A stretch of 64,000 bases of DNA from Dyadobacter sp. NIV53 (GTDB taxonomy: Bacteria; Bacteroidota; Bacteroidia; Cytophagales; Spirosomataceae), in contig NZ_CP081299.1 of the NCBI RefSeq assembly GCF_019711195.1, positions 4,376,001 through 4,440,000 on the forward strand, given 5' to 3'. Position 1 is the stretch's first letter, and each line of letters opens with the position of its first letter. Both the position numbers and the translations under genes were made by a program. This document shows, in pieces, positions 43,845 through 52,955 of this stretch. The notes under the pieces are model-generated. The model saw nothing but the letters and a program-made list of their open reading frames with translations, had not been told where the DNA came from and did not search any database.

Positions 43845-44531
43845 ATGAAGAAATTTATTGCAGCAGGCTTATTGGCCCTACTGGTATCTGTCACCACGTT
43901 TGCACAGGATACAAAGAAATTTCCGGTTTCCGGTTTTAATAAACTTGCGATGGGAAGCGCCTTCAAAATTGATGTAAAACAAGGCAGCAATTTCAGTGTT
44001 ACTGCATCAGGGAAAAGTGAAGATTTGAGTGACCTTGAAGCTAATGTTTCAGGTGGAGTGCTGAAAATAGGCTACAGGGGTAATAACTGGCATAAAAACC
44101 GTAAAACAGTAAGTATCAATATTACGATGCCAAATTTGCATGGAGTTGATTTTTCCGGGGCAAGTACTGCTACGGTTGGTAAATTTTCGGGAGTGAAAAA
44201 TTTTGATGTTGAAGTTTCAGGGGCTTCAAGAGTTACTATGGAAGTGGCAGCTCAAAAAGTGAGCATGGATTTATCAGGTGCATCTTCGCTGGTATTAACG
44301 GGACAATGTGATGTTCTGAACGGAGAAGTTTCAGGTGCATCGACCTTCAAAGGAAGAGATTTTCCTGCCAAAGAAGTAAATATCGATGCTTCCGGTGCAA
44401 GCAGCGCCGCCGTTGTAGCCAGTACAACTATCCATGCCGAAGCAAGCGGAGCAAGCAGTATCAGATACTCAGGAAATGTAAAAGATATTCATTCCAGTAC
44501 TTCGGGAGCAAGTTCAGTGAAGAGGGATTAA
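43845..44531 (+). CDS. Exported GIN-domain (DUF2807) protein
   Basis: A signal peptide (KKFIAAGLLALLVSVTTFAQ) followed by a single GIN/DUF2807 beta-helix. It shares the repeated S-G-A-S motif with the C-terminus of the preceding PspC protein (FSGASTA, VSGASRV, LSGASSL, VSGASTF, ASGASSA, TSGASSV). 228 residues. It appears to be a free, secreted version of the PspC protein's extracytoplasmic domain, perhaps a ligand or decoy in the same system; that role is inference. Confidence 0.88.
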   Translation: MKKFIAAGLLALLVSVTTFAQDTKKFPVSGFNKLAMGSAFKIDVKQGSNFSVTASGKSEDLSDLEANVSGGVLKIGYRGNNWHKNRKTVSINITMPNLHGVDFSGASTATVGKFSGVKNFDVEVSGASRVTMEVAAQKVSMDLSGASSLVLTGQCDVLNGEVSGASTFKGRDFPAKEVNIDASGASSAAVVASTTIHAEASGASSIRYSGNVKDIHSSTSGASSVKRD

Positions 44532-44561
44532 TATATTTTTATAAAAAGAACATCTTATTTG

Positions 44562-44594
44562 AAGAAAAAGCCGGCATTGCCCGGCTTTTTCTTT
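44562..44594 (+). terminator. Terminator after the GIN-domain gene
   Basis: Hairpin AAAAAGCCGG / CCGGCTTTTT (44565-44574 with 44581-44590) with T-rich end. Confidence 0.85.
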
Positions 44595-44779
44595 GTCTTA
44601 AAAACAGACTAAAAGTGACATATTATTTTAAGAGTAATATATTTACAGACATTTACCTTCCAAAATTATTTTCTTATCGGGCAGGAAGCATATTCACATC
44701 TGCTTTTGTAACAAACAAAAACAGTTATGCTTCAATGAATCAATTTTAATAATTTGGATAAATTAAATGCAGGTATAAA

Positions 44780-45628
44780 ATGAAGCACTATATAACATCA
44801 GCACTTATCATTTTCGGGGTTCTTATTTTTTCTCCTGATACAAGATCACAGGGAAAAGGTAATTCAGCTAAAAGATATACGCCTCCATTTGGTGTACTAA
44901 GCCTAACCGGCGGAATTGGCCTTACTTATTATTACGGCGACCTTAATAATAAGATCAATTTGAAACATCTGGGAATGGGGCCATCAGTTTCACTGGGTGC
45001 TTTGTATCGCGTTACTGAACATTTTAGTGCAAGAGGGGAGTTTCGTTTTTACCAGACTTCCGGTGAGCAGAGGTATTCCAGGTATCCTGACAATAATCTT
45101 TCCTTCCGAACCCGCAATCCGGATATTAATCTGGGTATTCAGGCTGATTTGTTTTCTTACAACAGTCACGCCAGAATCAATCCATATTTGTTTTTAGGCG
45201 CAGGTGTAACGTATCTTAACCCGAAAGCGAAGCTTGATGGAAAATGGTACAGTTTGCCTCCTCTTACTACCGAAGGGGTTAAATACAGCCGGTTACCATT
45301 GGTAATTACAGGTGCGATCGGAGTTTCTGTACAGGCATTTGAGAGGCTTAGCTTGGGAATAGAAATGAATAACAATTTTGTCAGATCCGATTATTTCGAT
45401 GATGTCAGTGGTGTTTTCCCTAATCCGGATCAGTTGCCAAGCGATCTTGCAAGAAGGCTATCGGACCGTTCGTCTGAAATTGGATTAGATCCCAAACAGC
45501 CAGGATGGCATAGAGGAGTCGGAACCAGAAATGATATTTTCTCATTTGTACAGCTCCGCGCAACTTACCTGATCGGCAACAGAATGCAGGCTTCGGAAAG
45601 AAAAAGGATGCGTTGCCCGAAACTCTGA
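44780..45628 (+). CDS. DUF6089-like outer-membrane beta-barrel protein
   Basis: 282 residues with a signal peptide (YITSALIIFGVLIFSPDTRSQ). It has alternating strands of an eight-stranded-type barrel: GIGLTYYYGDLNN, VSLGALYRVTEHFSARGEFRF, GIQADLFSYN, INPYLFLGAGVTYLNPKA and a last strand FVQLRATYLIG. The opening GGIGLTYYYGDL and the FLGAGVTYLNPKA segment suggest the DUF6089 group of Bacteroidota. The function is unknown. It is transcribed alone. Confidence 0.78.
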   Translation: MKHYITSALIIFGVLIFSPDTRSQGKGNSAKRYTPPFGVLSLTGGIGLTYYYGDLNNKINLKHLGMGPSVSLGALYRVTEHFSARGEFRFYQTSGEQRYSRYPDNNLSFRTRNPDINLGIQADLFSYNSHARINPYLFLGAGVTYLNPKAKLDGKWYSLPPLTTEGVKYSRLPLVITGAIGVSVQAFERLSLGIEMNNNFVRSDYFDDVSGVFPNPDQLPSDLARRLSDRSSEIGLDPKQPGWHRGVGTRNDIFSFVQLRATYLIGNRMQASERKRMRCPKL

Positions 45629-45713
45629 TATGCACATCGACTTTTACAGAATATATTTTATAAATGGCTGAATACCATTCTTTATCTCAACCTCTGAATC
45701 ATCAAAATCCCAC

Positions 45714-46232
45714 ATGTTAAAGGCAAAACATCCGAAGCAATCAGAAGTGATCATGACCGAAATGGTACTTCCCAACGATACCAATACTCTGAACAACCTG
45801 ATGGGAGGACGATTGCTGCACTGGATGGATATTTGTGCTGCCATTTCTGCCCAGAAACATTCCAATCGTATTGTGGTTACGGCTTCGGTGGATAACGTTT
45901 CTTTTACTGAGCCGATCAGGCTTGGGAATATTATCACTATGCATGCCAAAGTCACCAGGTCTTTCAATTCTTCCATGGAAGTGTATCTGGAAGTTTGGGC
46001 AGAAGACATTCCGGCGGGTTTGCGGGTAAGCACCAACCGTGCGTTTTACACATTTGTAGCCGTAGATCAAAACGGTCGTCCTATTGAAGTCCCTCCTTTG
46101 GAACCGGAGTCAAAAGAGGAAATAGAATTACACATCAGTGCATTACGCCGGAGGCAACTCCGCCTGGTTTTGGCCGGCCGTATGAATCCTGCGGAGGCTA
46201 CGGAATTAAAAGCATTGTTTGATGTAGAATAA
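45714..46232 (+). CDS. Acyl-CoA thioesterase (hotdog fold)
   Basis: A 172-residue YciA/ACOT-type hotdog protein that hydrolyses acyl-CoA. Typical features: TEMVLPNDTNTLNNLMGGRLLHWMD around the hotdog helix (NDTNTLNNLMGG core with Asn and Gly, and Asp at the end of HWMD), VVTASVDNVSF, and the FVAVDQNGRPIEVPPL strand. The C-terminal helix (LRRRQLRLVLAGRM) fits the family. Chain-length preference is unknown. It stands 54 bp upstream of ridA on the same strand. Confidence 0.92.
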   Translation: MLKAKHPKQSEVIMTEMVLPNDTNTLNNLMGGRLLHWMDICAAISAQKHSNRIVVTASVDNVSFTEPIRLGNIITMHAKVTRSFNSSMEVYLEVWAEDIPAGLRVSTNRAFYTFVAVDQNGRPIEVPPLEPESKEEIELHISALRRRQLRLVLAGRMNPAEATELKALFDVE

Positions 46233-46286
46233 CAAGCCTCTCATGCCATTATTTTTGATACTTTTGCAGGATCAAAAACATCAGAT

Positions 46287-46654
46287 ATGGCAAAAGAAAT
46301 CATTTTTTCAGATAAAGCACCCGCACCCATCGGGCCTTACAGTCAGGCTGTAAAGGTAAATGGCACACTATATGTTTCCGGTCAGATTGCGGCTGAATTG
46401 GCCAAATCGGGAGATATAAAAGCAGAAGCGGGCATTGTTATGCAGAACATCGGCCATATCCTGGGTGCAGCAGGCATGAGTTTTTCTCATGTAATCAAAT
46501 CAACAATTTTCCTGAAAGACATGAATGATTTTGCTTCGGTAAATGAGATTTATGGTGGATTTTTACTTCTGAACCACCCGCACGTGAAACTGTTCAGGTG
46601 GCTAAGCTTCCAAAGGACGTAAATGTTGAGATATCAGTGATCGCGGTTGATTAA
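46287..46654 (+). pseudogene. ridA: RidA family enamine/imine deaminase, frameshifted at a T-run
   Basis: RidA hydrolyses reactive 2-aminoacrylate-type imines. The N-terminal 92 residues are normal (APAPIGPYSQAVKVNGTLYVSGQI, split as GPYSQAV and LYVSGQI). After ASVNEIYGGF the frame goes wrong. The T-run at 46560-46564 has five T; a sixth restores FTSEPPARETVQVAKLPKDV and an ending VNVEISVIAVD with a stop at 46652-46654. That is the expected conserved C-terminus, including the Arg that binds the carboxylate. It is probably intact in reality. Confidence 0.88.
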
Positions 46655-46703
46655 TTGCTAATTATAAATGATAAGTTGTTAATGATAAATTCTAGGTCAC
46701 CGG

Positions 46704-46717
46704 TATCATTAATGATA
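46704..46717. promoter_or_regulatory. 14-bp perfect palindrome upstream of gltX
   Basis: TATCATTAATGATA, 94 bp before the gltX ATG, within an AT-rich region where AATGATAA recurs. It may be an operator or simply part of low-complexity sequence. Confidence 0.25.
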
Positions 46718-46810
46718 ATTTTTCGATTTGAAAAGTAGAAGATCTGGCAGTTAATTACATGGCAGATTACTTTAAAAATCGTGATAAAACCTATTTTAAG
46801 TTAAGAATAA

Positions 46811-48361
46811 ATGAATAAGCTACCAGTTCGAGTAAGATTTGCTCCAAGTCCAACCGGCCCTCTTCATGCAGGAGGTGTTCGTACTGCATTGTATAACTAT
46901 TTGTTTGCACGCCAGCAAGGTGGTCAGATGTTACTTCGTATTGAAGATACGGATCAAAACAGGTACGTTCCCGGTGCCGAAGCATATATTATGGAAGCAC
47001 TTTCGTGGCTGGGAATTACCATCGACGAAGGACCGGAAGCGGGTGGCCCGCATGCACCTTACCGCCAGTCGGAACGGAAGGAAATGTACCTTGAATATGC
47101 AGAACGGCTGGTAAAAGAAGGCAAAGCATATTATGCTTTTGATACTACCGAAGATTTGGACGAAATGCGGAAACGCCTTGAGGAAGCCAAAGTTGCAGCG
47201 GTACAATATAATGCCATTACGCGTCAGGAAATGAAAAACTCGCTGACACTTTCACCGGAAGAAACCAAAGCAAGACTGGAAAGCGGGGAACCATACGTGA
47301 TCCGGATGAAGATTATGCCCAAAGAGGATATCCGGTTCAATGACCTGATCCGTGGCTGGGTTGTCGTTCATTCTTCTCAGATTGATGATAAAGTGCTTTT
47401 GAAATCTGATGGAATGCCTACCTATCACCTGGCCAATATTGTGGATGACCATCTGATGGGAATCACACATGTGATCCGCGGAGAAGAATGGCTTCCATCT
47501 GCTCCGCTGCATGTTTTGTTATATCGTTATTTCGGCTGGGAAAACACAATGCCTCAGTTTGCGCATCTTCCGTTGCTTTTAAAGCCTGATGGAAATGGCA
47601 AACTTTCCAAGCGTGATGCGGATCTGGGTGGATTTCCTATATTTCCATTACAATGGACTGACCCAAATACCGGTGATATAGCGAAAGGTTTCCGTGAAGA
47701 AGGCTATTCGCCGGAAGCTACGGCTAATTTTCTTGCGTTGCTGGGCTGGAATGCGGGAACTGAACAGGAAATATTCAGCATGGAAGAGCTGATTAAAACA
47801 TTCAGTTTTGAACGTGTGCATAAAGCAGGTGCAAGGTTTGATATTCAAAAAGCCAACTGGTTCAATCAGCAATATCTTAAAATGAAAGATGATGCTGAAA
47901 TTGCCAGTGAAGTAAAACCGCTTTATGCTACCCAGGGAATTGAAGTAAATGATGAACAGGTTATTCAAATTGTCCATTTACTGAAAGACAGGGTACATTT
48001 TGTAAAAGAAATCGTGGCAGAATCAATTTTTCTTTTTAATGCCCCGAAGGAATATGATCAGGAGGTTGCTTTGAAAAAATGGAATGAAGAAGCTGTGAAT
48101 GCTATTTCAGGATTTAAAGATTCGCTGGAAACATTTGAAGGTGATTTTACTGCTGATCATATCAAACATTCCCTTCATGCAACCATGGAGACTTTGGGAA
48201 TCAAAATGGGCAAGATCATGCAGGCTTTGCGATTGGCCGTAACAGGTGCAGGCGCCGGCCCTGATTTAATGGTGATCATGGAAATACTCGGAAAACAGGA
48301 AGTGACAAACCGCCTGGTTAATGCCTTGGACCGCTTACCAGCTCAAATTCGCCTGGCATAA
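46811..48361 (+). CDS. gltX: Glutamyl-tRNA synthetase
   Basis: A 516-residue class I aminoacyl-tRNA synthetase charging tRNA-Glu. The HIGH-type signature is HAGG at residues 19-22 (APSPTGPLHAGG), as usual for GluRS. The KMSKS-type loop is KLSKR at 264-268. The glutamate-binding region IEDTDQNRYVP is present. The C-terminal anticodon-binding domain is full length, ending in ALDRLPAQIRLA. Bacteroidota often use a non-discriminating or discriminating GluRS; this cannot be decided here. Confidence 0.96.
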   Translation: MNKLPVRVRFAPSPTGPLHAGGVRTALYNYLFARQQGGQMLLRIEDTDQNRYVPGAEAYIMEALSWLGITIDEGPEAGGPHAPYRQSERKEMYLEYAERLVKEGKAYYAFDTTEDLDEMRKRLEEAKVAAVQYNAITRQEMKNSLTLSPEETKARLESGEPYVIRMKIMPKEDIRFNDLIRGWVVVHSSQIDDKVLLKSDGMPTYHLANIVDDHLMGITHVIRGEEWLPSAPLHVLLYRYFGWENTMPQFAHLPLLLKPDGNGKLSKRDADLGGFPIFPLQWTDPNTGDIAKGFREEGYSPEATANFLALLGWNAGTEQEIFSMEELIKTFSFERVHKAGARFDIQKANWFNQQYLKMKDDAEIASEVKPLYATQGIEVNDEQVIQIVHLLKDRVHFVKEIVAESIFLFNAPKEYDQEVALKKWNEEAVNAISGFKDSLETFEGDFTADHIKHSLHATMETLGIKMGKIMQALRLAVTGAGAGPDLMVIMEILGKQEVTNRLVNALDRLPAQIRLA

Positions 48362-48494
48362 TTATAAATACGCCGTTTGATTAATTTGATTTGAAAATAG
48401 ATTTGTAGTTGCATACTTTCGTAAAGTAATTATTTAAATGGTCGTACGCCGGAAGCCCTAAGCTGAAAGCCGATAGCCGATAGCTCATAAAATA

Positions 48495-48749
48495 ATGGCT
48501 AAGAAAAAACAAACTGATTCATCCAGGACGGAAAACGAAAAACCGAGGGTACACAAAGAACTTGAAGGTTTTGACATTCAGATTAACTCTTTTGGTGAAA
48601 TTTCTACCAGTTTTGATATGGATCGTATCAATGAGTTTTTGAACAAAAATGTGGATGACAAAAAACTGCGTGACCGGGAAGATATTCCGGGCAGGAAAAC
48701 ACCACGTAAGGCAAAGAAAAAGACAGAGGGAGAAGAAGAGGAAGAATAG
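48495..48749 (+). CDS. Hypothetical charged protein, 84 aa
   Basis: I do not recognise a characterised family. The ends are very charged: a Lys-rich start (MAKKKQ) and a C-terminus KAKKKTEGEEEEE. The middle carries a compact conserved-looking core, FDIQINSFGEISTSFDMDRI followed by NEFLNKNVDDKKL. The gene has its own ATG 134 bp after gltX and is cytosolic. A small regulatory or nucleic-acid-associated role is possible but not shown. Confidence 0.65.
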   Translation: MAKKKQTDSSRTENEKPRVHKELEGFDIQINSFGEISTSFDMDRINEFLNKNVDDKKLRDREDIPGRKTPRKAKKKTEGEEEEE

Positions 48750-48827
48750 GTTACAATAAAAAGCATGATTGAGAACAGTTTGATTTAAACTGTTTAATTT
48801 ATGGATATATAAACTTTATACTTCAAA

Positions 48828-49607
48828 ATGATCTCACACGAAATTGACTACAAAATCATCGGCGACGATATCCAGATTGTAGAAATAGAACTCGATCCCA
48901 ACGAAACGGTAATAGCCGAAGCCGGTGCGATGCTTTTTATGGAAGACGGTATTGAATTCCAGACCAAAATGGGTGATGGCTCGGAAGCAAACCAGAGTAT
49001 TATGGGTAAGATATTTCAGGCAGGTACGCGTGTTATCACCGGTGAATCGCTTTTCATGACCCACTTTACCAATCGTGGAATCGGAAAGAAAAAGGTTGCT
49101 TTTTCGGCACCATATCCCGGAACGGTTATGCCTATTGACCTGTCCAAAATTTATGGTAACGAACTGATCGTACAAAAGGATGGCTTTTTGTGTGCCGCTC
49201 TGGGAACGAGTATGAAAATACATTTTAACCAGCGTTTTGGATCGGGCCTTTTTGGAGGTGAAGGATTTATCCTGCAAAAGTTAAAAGGGGATGGAATGGC
49301 TTTTGTCCATGCAGGCGGAGTAGTCATTGAACGCCAGCTGAACAATGAAATGCTGAGAATTGACACTGGTTGCGTCGTTGCTTTCGAACAATCGCTGAGC
49401 TTCGACATTCAGCGTTCCGGCGGATTGAAATCCATGGTTTTTGGTGGTGAAGGTATGTTTCTGGCAACGCTTCGCGGTTCAGGACGGGTTTGGATACAAT
49501 CTATGCCAATCTCCAAACTAATTCAGAGATTGTCTATTGGCGGAGGAAATGCCAGAAAAGAAGGCGGCTCTATCATTGGTGGGCTAGGAAGTTTATTCGA
49601 AGATTAA
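48828..49607 (+). CDS. TIGR00266/AIM24 family protein
   Basis: A 259-residue all-beta protein of the AIM24 (TIGR00266) family: ISHEIDYKIIGDDIQIVEIE at the start, VIAEAGAMLFMEDGIEFQT, GESLFMTHFTN, GFLCAALGT, and the end of the domain FGGEGMFLATLRGSGRVWIQ. The fold is a trimeric beta-prism related to tryptophan-RNA-binding protein; the molecular role in bacteria is unknown. It converges on the propeller lipoprotein gene. Confidence 0.9.
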   Translation: MISHEIDYKIIGDDIQIVEIELDPNETVIAEAGAMLFMEDGIEFQTKMGDGSEANQSIMGKIFQAGTRVITGESLFMTHFTNRGIGKKKVAFSAPYPGTVMPIDLSKIYGNELIVQKDGFLCAALGTSMKIHFNQRFGSGLFGGEGFILQKLKGDGMAFVHAGGVVIERQLNNEMLRIDTGCVVAFEQSLSFDIQRSGGLKSMVFGGEGMFLATLRGSGRVWIQSMPISKLIQRLSIGGGNARKEGGSIIGGLGSLFED

Positions 49608-49630
49608 TAAGGTTCAATTTATATATTTTT

Positions 49631-49664
49631 AAAAAAGGTAAGTACTTGGGTGCTTGCCTTTTTA
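49631..49664. terminator. Bidirectional terminator between convergent genes
   Basis: Stem AAAAAGGTAAGTAC / GTGCTTGCCTTTTT (49632-49645 with 49650-49663), including G-T pairs, with T-rich ends on both strands. It ends transcripts of the AIM24 gene and the minus-strand lipoprotein gene. Confidence 0.7.
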
Positions 49665-50681
49665 TTTTAAAATATACACGCCTTTACCAGTTCCCAGCCA
49701 AATTTCACCTTCCGGATTTTGCCCGAAAGCGAAGATTCCTTCAGTACCTAAAGTTTTGAAATCCCATTGATTATTTATAAAAATTCCGCAATCTTTTTCT
49801 CCTGAAAACGAAGCCCAGAGCTGATCATTTTTATCTGTAAAAATTCTTTGTGTATTATAGATAATAGCATTTTCATCAGGCAGATTCAGAATTGTAGATT
49901 TGTTTCCATTGAATTTAAAAATTTGCGGACGGCCAGTTTTCATGGTACTTGAAAGTCCATAACTGAGAGATATAAACAGCTCGTTTTGTTTGTTAATAAC
50001 AACATTACCAAAATAATATGGTGTAAAGCCAATTTCGTTTGGGCCAAATACAGTCATTTGATTACCGGAAATCCGTGTAAGTGATAGGTTATTTATACCG
50101 TCATTAATTGCCAGCCAGATATTATCATTCTGATCAATCGTCATGCTTTGAATTAGATTGCCAGGTAATCTGGAGTTTTCCGGGGTAAAAGCAGTGAATT
50201 TTGTTCCGTCATATTTTACCAATCCGCCTGACTTAAAACTACTGCACGAAAACCAAATATTTTCGGCATTGTCAATTACAATTGAACCAACATAATTTTT
50301 TTGTAAACCGAAGGTTTTGGCATCATATCTCGTAAATTTTGATCCATCATATTTGATCAGGTCGTCGCTTCCTATCCATACATTTCCGGCCTTATCAATT
50401 TGGATATCATTGATGGAAGCATTGGTTAGCAATGAATTGGAAGAATTATACACTGTTGTTATTTCTCTATCATATTTTATCAGTCCCTGGTTAATAGTTC
50501 CCAGCCAGGCCGTACCGTTTTTATCAAATGCAATGGCAGTGATAAAGTAATTTTTCAATACAATTTCTGAAAGTTCTCCGTGGTTTCGGGCATTTTTGTC
50601 GGGATCTGGATTATCCCCATTTTTACAGGAAATCAGCAACAAAATAAATAATACAAACTGGTAGTTGTTTTTCATTTCCAA
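49662..50681 (-). CDS. Two-component-regulator-propeller lipoprotein
   Basis: A 339-residue protein. A lipobox LLLISC (Cys19) is followed by an acidic/Asn linker. The rest has at least five reg_prop blades of the type D-x-x-G-x-x-W-x-G (DKNGTAWLGT, DKAGNVWIGS, DNAENIWFSC, DQNDNIWLAI, NPEGEIWLGT). Such propellers form the sensor domains of hybrid two-component proteins that bind glycans, but no kinase is attached. It is lipid-anchored, probably at the outer membrane, next to the SusCD region. A glycan-binding role is inference. Confidence 0.85.
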   Translation of the reverse strand: MEMKNNYQFVLFILLLISCKNGDNPDPDKNARNHGELSEIVLKNYFITAIAFDKNGTAWLGTINQGLIKYDREITTVYNSSNSLLTNASINDIQIDKAGNVWIGSDDLIKYDGSKFTRYDAKTFGLQKNYVGSIVIDNAENIWFSCSSFKSGGLVKYDGTKFTAFTPENSRLPGNLIQSMTIDQNDNIWLAINDGINNLSLTRISGNQMTVFGPNEIGFTPYYFGNVVINKQNELFISLSYGLSSTMKTGRPQIFKFNGNKSTILNLPDENAIIYNTQRIFTDKNDQLWASFSGEKDCGIFINNQWDFKTLGTEGIFAFGQNPEGEIWLGTGKGVYILK

Positions 50682-50762
50682 GTAGTAAGGTGTTCATTTT
50701 ATTGACAAATATGGAGCAGAAAAGGTTGGAATGATACTAATATTAATCAATTTAATTATAAA

Positions 50763-52805
50763 TCAATTAAAGATAACAGTCTGGGTGCTGCTCCCCGAAT
50801 CGGTCGTAATCTTCAAAATGTAATTTCCTGCTGGCAAATGATAGAATGGCCGTGCGACTATCAATCCGATTACGTCACGTTGTGTGAAAAATAAAGCATG
50901 TGCTTTGCCTCTTGTATCAAATAGTGAACAATGGAAACTGGTTGTCGGCTTGCCTGGCCTTAAATAAAATTGCTGGCCATTAACCGGATTAGGAAAAACG
51001 ATAAAATCTGGCGGGCCGCCTTCCTGAAAAACCGCAACTATGGTTGAGTAAGTCGTTTCTCCATTTTTATATTCTAGCTTAATCCTGTAAAAAATACTAC
51101 TTTCACCGGTATTGAGATCTGAATAAGTATAGATATGTGAATTAGTTTCATTGTCCACGGGGTCGAAACTTTCCAGGTCACTATAATTACGGTTATCTGT
51201 AGTTTTTTGTACAACCATTGTTTTTAATTCAGGATTGGCGGCCATAAGCCACGAAATCTGAATTTCTTTTTCAGTGGGTTCTGCTGAGATCGTATTGACA
51301 AATTCAATTTTATGCAAAGCTTTATGGACATAAAATGAGGTAGAAATACTTCCGGGCAGAACCGGGTTCAATCCTGTCAGCCTTATTTTGTAAATACCAT
51401 TTTTGAGGTTTGAAGGGAGTTTGATATGAAGTGGGCTGTCATTTCCAGTACCCGCAATGGCTACAAATTTTCCTTCATCATTTAATAATTCAGCCTGAAT
51501 GGTAATATTTTCTTTACCTGTAATTTGATATGGTAAAGTGAAATCTGCGCCTGGAAATGCATTATATGGAACTACACCTGTATGCATTGCATATGCAGGC
51601 TGTAAAGGAATAACAGCACGAAGTACAGAATCAGATAAAATGCGGTTCCAGGCTGTGGCGGCCAATGTTAATCCCTGCAGTCCTCCTGAAACATTTTCAA
51701 AATGCCCGTGAGCAAGGCGCGGAACCTGGATCGTATCCAGATCCGGGCCGGAAAATGTGTTGAAATTTTTTAAAGAAGCAAGTCTGTTTTGCGCATTAAT
51801 CACAGGCAAATACGGTTTGTCCAAAGAAGTACTCACGGAATTTTTGGCAATAATCCAGGGAATATTGTGCCCGGTATCTTTTCTGCTGTTGTCAAGCAGG
51901 GTTTTAATATTGCTGAAATAAGCGTCTTCTGTAAAATTTAGCTGGGCATCATTTTCACCATGTGACCATAAAACAGCTCTCATCCCAAGCCACGAGTTGA
52001 AATAGCGGATTGTATTGACCAGATTGGTATAAGGCTGGCGGTTCGGCCAGTTTTTTCCTACATACAGATTGTAGGCGTCTTTTCCCGAAGCCGCATCCCG
52101 GTAGTTTTCAGAATTGGCTGCTGCCCATGCTGCGTTCAGAAATAGGACAGGTGTTTTCCATTTTCGGGAAAGCATTTCACCCAGTTCTCCCCAGTACCAG
52201 GACGTTTCTCCTGATGGGAAAATATGATTTTTACTATTTATCGGTTCAAAGGCAGGAATTTGCATCGGTTCATTCGGTGCTACGGTTATGTTTTCAGGAT
52301 TCAGGGTTTTATTTGTTGTGTTAAAAGAAATAACCTGCTCAGAAGTGCTTTTGGCTCCCAAATTGGGCAGGCCCATTGCATTAGAATTACCAGCAATCAA
52401 AAAAACTTCTCCCACTCCAATTCTGGATATAGTCGCTGAATCAACAGTATTGTCATTTCTATGCCCTAAAAGTTTCAATTGATACCAGCCGGTTTCTGCC
52501 TGTAAGTATGCACTTAAAAACCCCTGGCTTAGCTGATCTTGTGTAAACAGCCATTTCTTTGCCGGATAAGGATTTTTTTCAAAGGGTGTAAGATGAACTT
52601 CTATTTTTGAATAGGGAATCGTAGCATAACCGGTAATGGCAATATGGGCAATTCCTGCGGTGTCACGCTGAATAATCTGATTGTTGACCGGACTGGTAAT
52701 AGTGAGCTGTGCATGTAAAACAGTAGTCCATAATAGAAGTATCAGAATGTAACCAACACGATTAAACAAGCTATGTTTATTATTATTAACGATCCATTTC
52801 CGCAT
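50763..52805 (-). CDS. Sialate O-acetylesterase-like (SASA) protein with T9SS sorting domain
   Basis: 680 residues: signal peptide (GYILILLLWTTVLHAQ), a beta domain, then an SGNH/SASA-type esterase core. The nucleophile is Ser141 in IAGNSNAMG (the GQSN-like block). Further motifs are LWSHGENDAQ and LAHGHFENVSG for the Asp/His side. The last 80 residues are a type A T9SS C-terminal domain (FIVFPNPVNGQQFYL..LPAGNYILKI), so it is exported by T9SS. It probably removes acetyl groups from glycans. It lies downstream of the second SusCD pair but after a terminator. Confidence 0.85.
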   Translation of the reverse strand: MRKWIVNNNKHSLFNRVGYILILLLWTTVLHAQLTITSPVNNQIIQRDTAGIAHIAITGYATIPYSKIEVHLTPFEKNPYPAKKWLFTQDQLSQGFLSAYLQAETGWYQLKLLGHRNDNTVDSATISRIGVGEVFLIAGNSNAMGLPNLGAKSTSEQVISFNTTNKTLNPENITVAPNEPMQIPAFEPINSKNHIFPSGETSWYWGELGEMLSRKWKTPVLFLNAAWAAANSENYRDAASGKDAYNLYVGKNWPNRQPYTNLVNTIRYFNSWLGMRAVLWSHGENDAQLNFTEDAYFSNIKTLLDNSRKDTGHNIPWIIAKNSVSTSLDKPYLPVINAQNRLASLKNFNTFSGPDLDTIQVPRLAHGHFENVSGGLQGLTLAATAWNRILSDSVLRAVIPLQPAYAMHTGVVPYNAFPGADFTLPYQITGKENITIQAELLNDEGKFVAIAGTGNDSPLHIKLPSNLKNGIYKIRLTGLNPVLPGSISTSFYVHKALHKIEFVNTISAEPTEKEIQISWLMAANPELKTMVVQKTTDNRNYSDLESFDPVDNETNSHIYTYSDLNTGESSIFYRIKLEYKNGETTYSTIVAVFQEGGPPDFIVFPNPVNGQQFYLRPGKPTTSFHCSLFDTRGKAHALFFTQRDVIGLIVARPFYHLPAGNYILKITTDSGSSTQTVIFN

Positions 52806-52891
52806 ATATCCTTTTATGAAATTCTTAATTTCATTTATAACTGAAATTAAGTTGAATTTGATCCTGAGAATTTTTCCACTCTGGATTTTAC

Positions 52892-52931
52892 AAAAAAGGC
52901 CGGCCCTTAGTTTTACACTAATGAGCCGGCC
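52892..52931 (-). terminator. Terminator after the second susD
   Basis: Stem GGCCGGC (52898-52904) / GCCGGCC (52925-52931), extended by weak pairs and followed on the minus strand by six T. It separates susD from the esterase gene. Confidence 0.85.
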
Positions 52932-52955
52932 CTGAATAAAAACTTAAACGCTTAA

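Noticed and set aside
48440..48490. Short repeats AAGCTGAAAGCCGATAGCCGATAGC
   Set aside because: Too short and degenerate to call an element; noted only as local triplication upstream of the 84-aa gene.
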